The notes below the pieces were generated by a model. That model did no database searches, was not told where the DNA came from, and worked only from the letters and a program-made list of their open reading frames with translations. A stretch of 64,000 bases of DNA from the NCBI RefSeq assembly GCF_000699445.3, contig NC_067201.1:24815033-24879032 (forward strand). The letters are read 5' to 3'. This document shows positions 60,655 to 64,000 of this stretch, in pieces (the first letter of the stretch is position 1; the number at the start of each line of letters is the position of its first letter). Origin of the DNA: Schistosoma haematobium. Its lineage: Eukaryota; Platyhelminthes; Trematoda; Strigeidida; Schistosomatidae. Position numbers and translations under genes: made by a program.

Positions 60655-61140
60655 CTAACAGTATAATTTCATGTACCTTTTCCTCAATCTGTTGTATAAT
60701 ATTACACTGATAATCAACTCTAAGATACAGGTGCATCTAGCTGACGAGTCCAAGGATAAGACGAAACGCGCATAGTAGATTCCACGACCAGCCACTACCC
60801 ATCTTTGCTTAGAATTCTTGTGAATTAAGGCAATATCGAGGCAATACACACCGTATACACATGTGTCAGTTAGAGACTGATCAATTTCAGTCCTAAGCAT
60901 CAATGGGAAGATTCAAGTAAACAACAATACCAATTTAATTTAAACTTCATTCGATTGCACAAGTAAGTGGCTATAAGGACTGACTAGCTAAGTGGATAAC
61001 GCGAAAGCATTTGAAGCGGACGGTACTGAGTTCGAACGTGAGTGAACATCAACTCTGAGGGGCAGGTACGTCCAGTCGACGAGTTCCAAATAGAACAAAA
61101 TGCACTTCCTGGATTTCACTACTAGCCACCATCTACATCT
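60655..61140 (+). repeat. SM-alpha tandem dimer, forward
   Basis: A first hammerhead (60735-60785) and tail, then a full leader, tRNA-like region (AGCTAAGTGGATAACGCG, GAGTTCGAACG) and a second hammerhead (61065-61125). Period about 330 bp. The open frame on the reverse strand (60655-60903) is a by-product. A near-copy lies inverted at 63030-63560. Confidence 0.75.
60730..60785 (+). ncRNA. SM-alpha hammerhead ribozyme candidate, core intact
   Basis: CTGACGA at 60741-60747, GAAAC at 60763-60767, loop GCGC, cleavage triplet ATA at 60772-60774 (allowed by the NUH rule, poorer than GTC). Helix I pairs ATCTA (60735-60739) with TAGAT (60776-60780); the first pair next to the core is G/G. Helix II is short (GTC/GAC). 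Self-cleavage is possible but likely slow. Confidence 0.6.
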
Positions 61141-61544
61141 GATGAAGATACAAACTGTGTCTGATGTTTGAAGTCATTTGTAAACAACATTTTTATAATA
61201 ATTTGTTTCCAGAAATAAACTTAACTTTAGAAGAATTTTGTCAATCGATAAACATTCAGTTTACAAATCCCTAATATATTAGAAACAAGGAGATAAAAAC
61301 GAAGAACACAAATTCCACGGTTCTACATCCAGGTAATTAATCTAAATGTATATTCAATTTTAAGAGAAATACATCTTTTAAAATAACAGCATTTGAATTT
61401 AGGATTGTGTTAGATCAAATTAACGCTGAAGTGACATTTTAATCCTTTAATGTATACTAACTACTTAAGTAGTAGTACTTTATATTACAGAAGAATATTA
61501 ATCAGTAAGTAATTTTACTATTATATATAATTATCAGAATGAGT

Positions 61545-61945
61545 TTTTGTGGAGATTGTAGTAATGTTAATATTTGAATTAATGAGTCGATTTAGTCTAG
61601 ATCACCGTTGAAAAGATGAATTTTCTGAACTTCTATTGAGAAGCCGTGATCAATTGATTTGGACTGTGTCTGTTGAGAGGCAATTACTCACTGAAGAAAA
61701 CGATCGCGCAATATAATGGATTGGTTGAAGTTAGACAATAACACCATTGGACGTCAGATCAGTGGTTTACGGGCTAGGCATTTGCGTGCGAGACAAAAGG
61801 TGTTGGGTTCGAGTCACACGTGCGGGGTTTTGGATGCGCTTCGCTGAGGAGTCCCATACTAGGACGAAACGGCCGTCCAGTGCTTCCAGGTTTTCTATGA
61901 TGGTCTAGTTTTATTTGACTCACGAGTTCAACTATAAAAACACTT
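61545..61945 (+). repeat. SINE-2, full forward copy with inverted tail in front
   Basis: An inverted 3' tail (61545-61615, GTTTTTGTGGAGATTGTAG) precedes a full forward copy: leader (GAGAAGCCGTGATC), tRNA-like part (TCAGTGGTTTACGGGCTAGG, GGGTTCGAGTC), hammerhead and tail (CTATGATGGTCTAG, TTTGACTCACGAG). Confidence 0.7.
61833..61892 (+). ncRNA. SINE-2 hammerhead ribozyme candidate, core intact
   Basis: CTGAGGA at 61844-61850, helix II GTCC/GGAC, GAAAC at 61866-61870, two-pair helix III with loop GGCC, cleavage triplet GTC at 61875-61877, then CAGTGC. All catalytic core bases match the hammerhead consensus CTGANGA...GAAA...NTH. Helix I is weakened here (CTTCG against CAGTGC), while other copies keep GCACTG/CAGTGC. 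Confidence 0.6.
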
Positions 61946-62249
61946 TTGGATTAAATTTATCCAGTGCCAATTTACATGCTGTTTATTTAGAAAAACTAGC
62001 AATATTACCTTGCTGCAATTCACATCCGCTACCTACTAGTCAAGAATCAGGTACTTTGACATTATGTAAAATGGTTGATGTACACTCCTAATTCTTTTCA
62101 CACTACAACGAGACGTTAAATTAGTTCTGTCTGATTGTAGTTATTGTTAAATGTAACTGAAAGCATCCCACATAAGCAGCTATTTAAAGGAATAACTCTT
62201 ATTCGACTTTGTGCATCTGTGATCAAACTTAATCGTCAGATGTAAACCT

Positions 62250-62840
62250 CTTTGATAACTTTATGATATCCAATAGTTACTGGGGTTGTTTGGTGATAGA
62301 TAATATCTCTAGTTCGTTTATATTACCCGTTGACATCTGTTATGACTTTATGTCCGACTTTTTGTCACGTGATTTATCCACCAATCAAAATACGACTTAT
62401 ACTATCTTAACATTGTGCCAAACCAATGAAGTTCGACCGATATGAGCAGCCTAGCGTCCTTATTGGTCCTATGTCCGCTTAGCCCGTCCACTTGAGTCCA
62501 GAACACAAATACCATCTTCCACTACGCGAATCATATATTTCAAACATACTGTGTTTATATATCAAACAACCAGACAGCAACGCACCATAAAATAGGAAAT
62601 AACATTTGTGCACAATAAAGCCAAAAAGTGGCTGTGAGCATGGGAGGCAGTAGTTAATAAACTGAGCATAATTTAGGGACAGTAGGTCGTTTAATAATAA
62701 ATTATAGGTCAAAATGAAGCTTATAATAAGAGGAATATTAATACACATAATCTAATTATTGAATAATTATACAATAAGAATATTTATAGAATATTATTCC
62801 ATTAATAGTCCTCGGAAGTTGCCCGTAATTTAATCTTCAC
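62250..62840 (-). repeat. Repeat family E (copy 3)
   Basis: Reverse strand keeps TATATAAACACAGTATGTTTG, then GATTCGCGTAGTGGAAGATGG, GGACCAATAAGGACGCTAGG and the right-hand part shared with 58980-59280. Confidence 0.5.
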
Positions 62841-63049
62841 TGGGATATAACAACATCACTTGGGGAATATAGAGGATAAGTTTTTCATCCTTGTTTGTCA
62901 CACTACGATAGCAAACATCTACGACTGTGTTCTAAGTTGTACCTTTAAACTTTAGAATACACCGCGATAAAATTATCTTCAGTCCACTTTGTTCAATTAA
63001 TTCATATTCTCAACTTCAACTACCTCCTAAAATAAGCAAAGATGGATAG

Positions 63050-63112
63050 TGGCTAGCAGTGCAATCTGGGATGCGCTTTTCGTTCCATTTGGGACTCGTC
63101 AGCTGGATGCAC
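63050..63112 (-). ncRNA. SM-alpha hammerhead-like motif
   Basis: Reverse strand: ATCCAG, CTGACGAG, TCCCAAATGGAAC, GAAAA (C to A next to the core), GCGC, ATC, CCAGAT. Catalytic bases kept; helix III first pairs altered. Confidence 0.5.
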
Positions 63113-63375
63113 CTGTATCACAGGATCGGTGTCCACTCTGGGACTCGAATACAGTACCGTCTGCTTCAAACACCATCGCGTTATCCACATAGCCACTTCC
63201 TTTTGCAGTCGAGTGAAGTTTAAATTAAATTGGTATTGTTGTTTACTTGAATCTTCCCATTGATGCTTAGGACTGAAATTGATCAGTCTCTAATTGACAC
63301 ATGTGTATACGGTGTGTATTGCCTCGATATTGCCTTAATTCACAAGAATTCTAAGCAAAGATGGGTAGTGGCTGG

Positions 63376-63432
63376 TCGTGGAATCTACGATGCGCGTTTC
63401 GTCTTATCCTTGGACTCGTCAGCTGGATATAC
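63376..63432 (-). ncRNA. SM-alpha hammerhead ribozyme candidate, core intact
   Basis: Reverse strand: ATCCAG, CTGACGA (63417-63423), GTCCAAGGATAAGAC, GAAAC (63396-63400), GCGC, ATC (63389-63391), GTAGAT. The catalytic core and a good NUH triplet are present; helix I has two mismatches. Confidence 0.6.
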
Positions 63433-63889
63433 CTGCATTTCAGAATGGGTGGTTCACTTAGGGACTCCAAACCAGCACCATTCGCTTCAAATGCCGTCGC
63501 GTTATCCACTTAGACCGACAAATTGGAGTCATAAACATCAATGAGAAGATTCAAGTTCACAATATCAAGTGAACTACATCAAATATTTCGATAATCATTT
63601 ATTACTTCATTTATTATTTCAATGTTACTGTGTCTCAATCTATTGATTTTCTTATAGTATACTGTATACGCCAATTAGGTGTTTCGTTCTTATTGTATCA
63701 ATCTGCAAAACTACTATAAATCTATGTGTGTTGAAAATAACGTGATTCCAAAGGTTTCTGCACAAAATTAGATGAGTAATCTATTAATGTAAACTAGGAT
63801 TAGAACAACTAAAAATATGCAAAAATTCGTTTCGTTTTGTAAATCTGTGAAATTTTTCTGGGTATTTTTAAAAACAAAAATGAGTATTG

Positions 63890-64000
63890 TAGGCAAAGAT
63901 GAATAGTGGGTAGCAGTGGAGTTCAAGACTTGCGTTTCATCGTATTTAGTACTCGTCAGCTGGATGAACGGTGCTGAGTTCGAGTCCCAGGGTGAACATC
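63890..64000. repeat. SM-alpha foldback, cut by the window end
   Basis: A reverse hammerhead arm (63900-63965; reverse strand CTGACGAG, GAAAC, GCAA loop, GTC) is followed by a forward tRNA-like centre (GAGTTCGAGTCCCAGGG). This is the same layout as 53190-53560; the forward arm would lie past position 64000. Confidence 0.55.

Larger units (their letters stand above)
63030..63560 (-). repeat. SM-alpha tandem dimer, reverse
   Basis: Inverted near-copy of 60655-61140: hammerhead at 63380-63425 and 63055-63110, both reverse strand, with leader and tRNA-like part between. The block 63235-63310 differs from its partner at 60830-60910 by about one base. Diagnostic variants (GTAGATTCCACGACCAGCC) are shared. 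Confidence 0.75.

Overview
The window is nuclear DNA of a flatworm of the genus Schistosoma. It is AT-rich, has one intron-split animal-type gene, and is packed with retroelements typical of schistosomes: SM-alpha-type tRNA-like SINEs with hammerhead ribozyme motifs, RTE/SR2-like and CR1-like LINEs, Penelope-like elements with GIY-YIG endonucleases, and solo LTRs. The species cannot be fixed from sequence alone.

The only host gene I can support is a complete gene for mitochondrial sulfide:quinone oxidoreductase (SQOR). It lies on the + strand from the ATG at 11395 to the TGA at 49115. Ten exons join in frame with GT/AG borders into a 447-residue protein (the human enzyme is about 450). The FAD-binding glycine motif, both redox-active cysteines (Cys188 and Cys369 here) and the GDC/TAAAV second FAD motif are present. 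Exons total about 1.3 kb; introns make up about 36 kb and hold most of the mobile elements.

Layout. 1-4000: degraded gypsy-like LTR retrotransposon pieces. 4100-7870: a nearly full-length but stop-damaged CR1/SR1-like LINE. 7900-10250: LINE and LTR debris. 11395-49115: SQOR. Intron 2 holds a Penelope-like element flanked by inverted arms and a SINE palindrome. Intron 3 holds an inverted copy of exon 8 and a second, larger Penelope-like element. Intron 4 holds a solo LTR with a clean target duplication, an SR2-type insertion with an inverted 5' piece, a SINE and LINE tails. Intron 5 holds a second type of solo LTR and Penelope pieces. Intron 6 holds a third solo LTR and RTE fragments. Intron 7 holds foldback SINEs, nested non-autonomous repeats and SM-alpha units. 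Introns 8 and 9 hold a truncated SR2 copy with a perfect 12-bp target duplication, LINE tails and a SINE. 49116-64000: intergenic, almost all repeats, including several SM-alpha dimers and foldbacks.

The main points for a second look are: (i) a 71-bp inverted copy of SQOR exon 8 with both splice sites kept, 25 kb upstream in intron 3; (ii) a second tRNA-like SINE family, distinct from SM-alpha, that carries the same hammerhead layout; (iii) repeated foldback copies of both SINE families, with opposed ribozyme arms around a tRNA-like centre; (iv) a Penelope-like element whose near-identical inverted arms differ by a swapped-in SM-alpha half-ribozyme; and (v) an SR2-type insertion that looks like twin priming. 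All coordinates and identities were read by eye, so repeat borders are approximate unless a target duplication is given.
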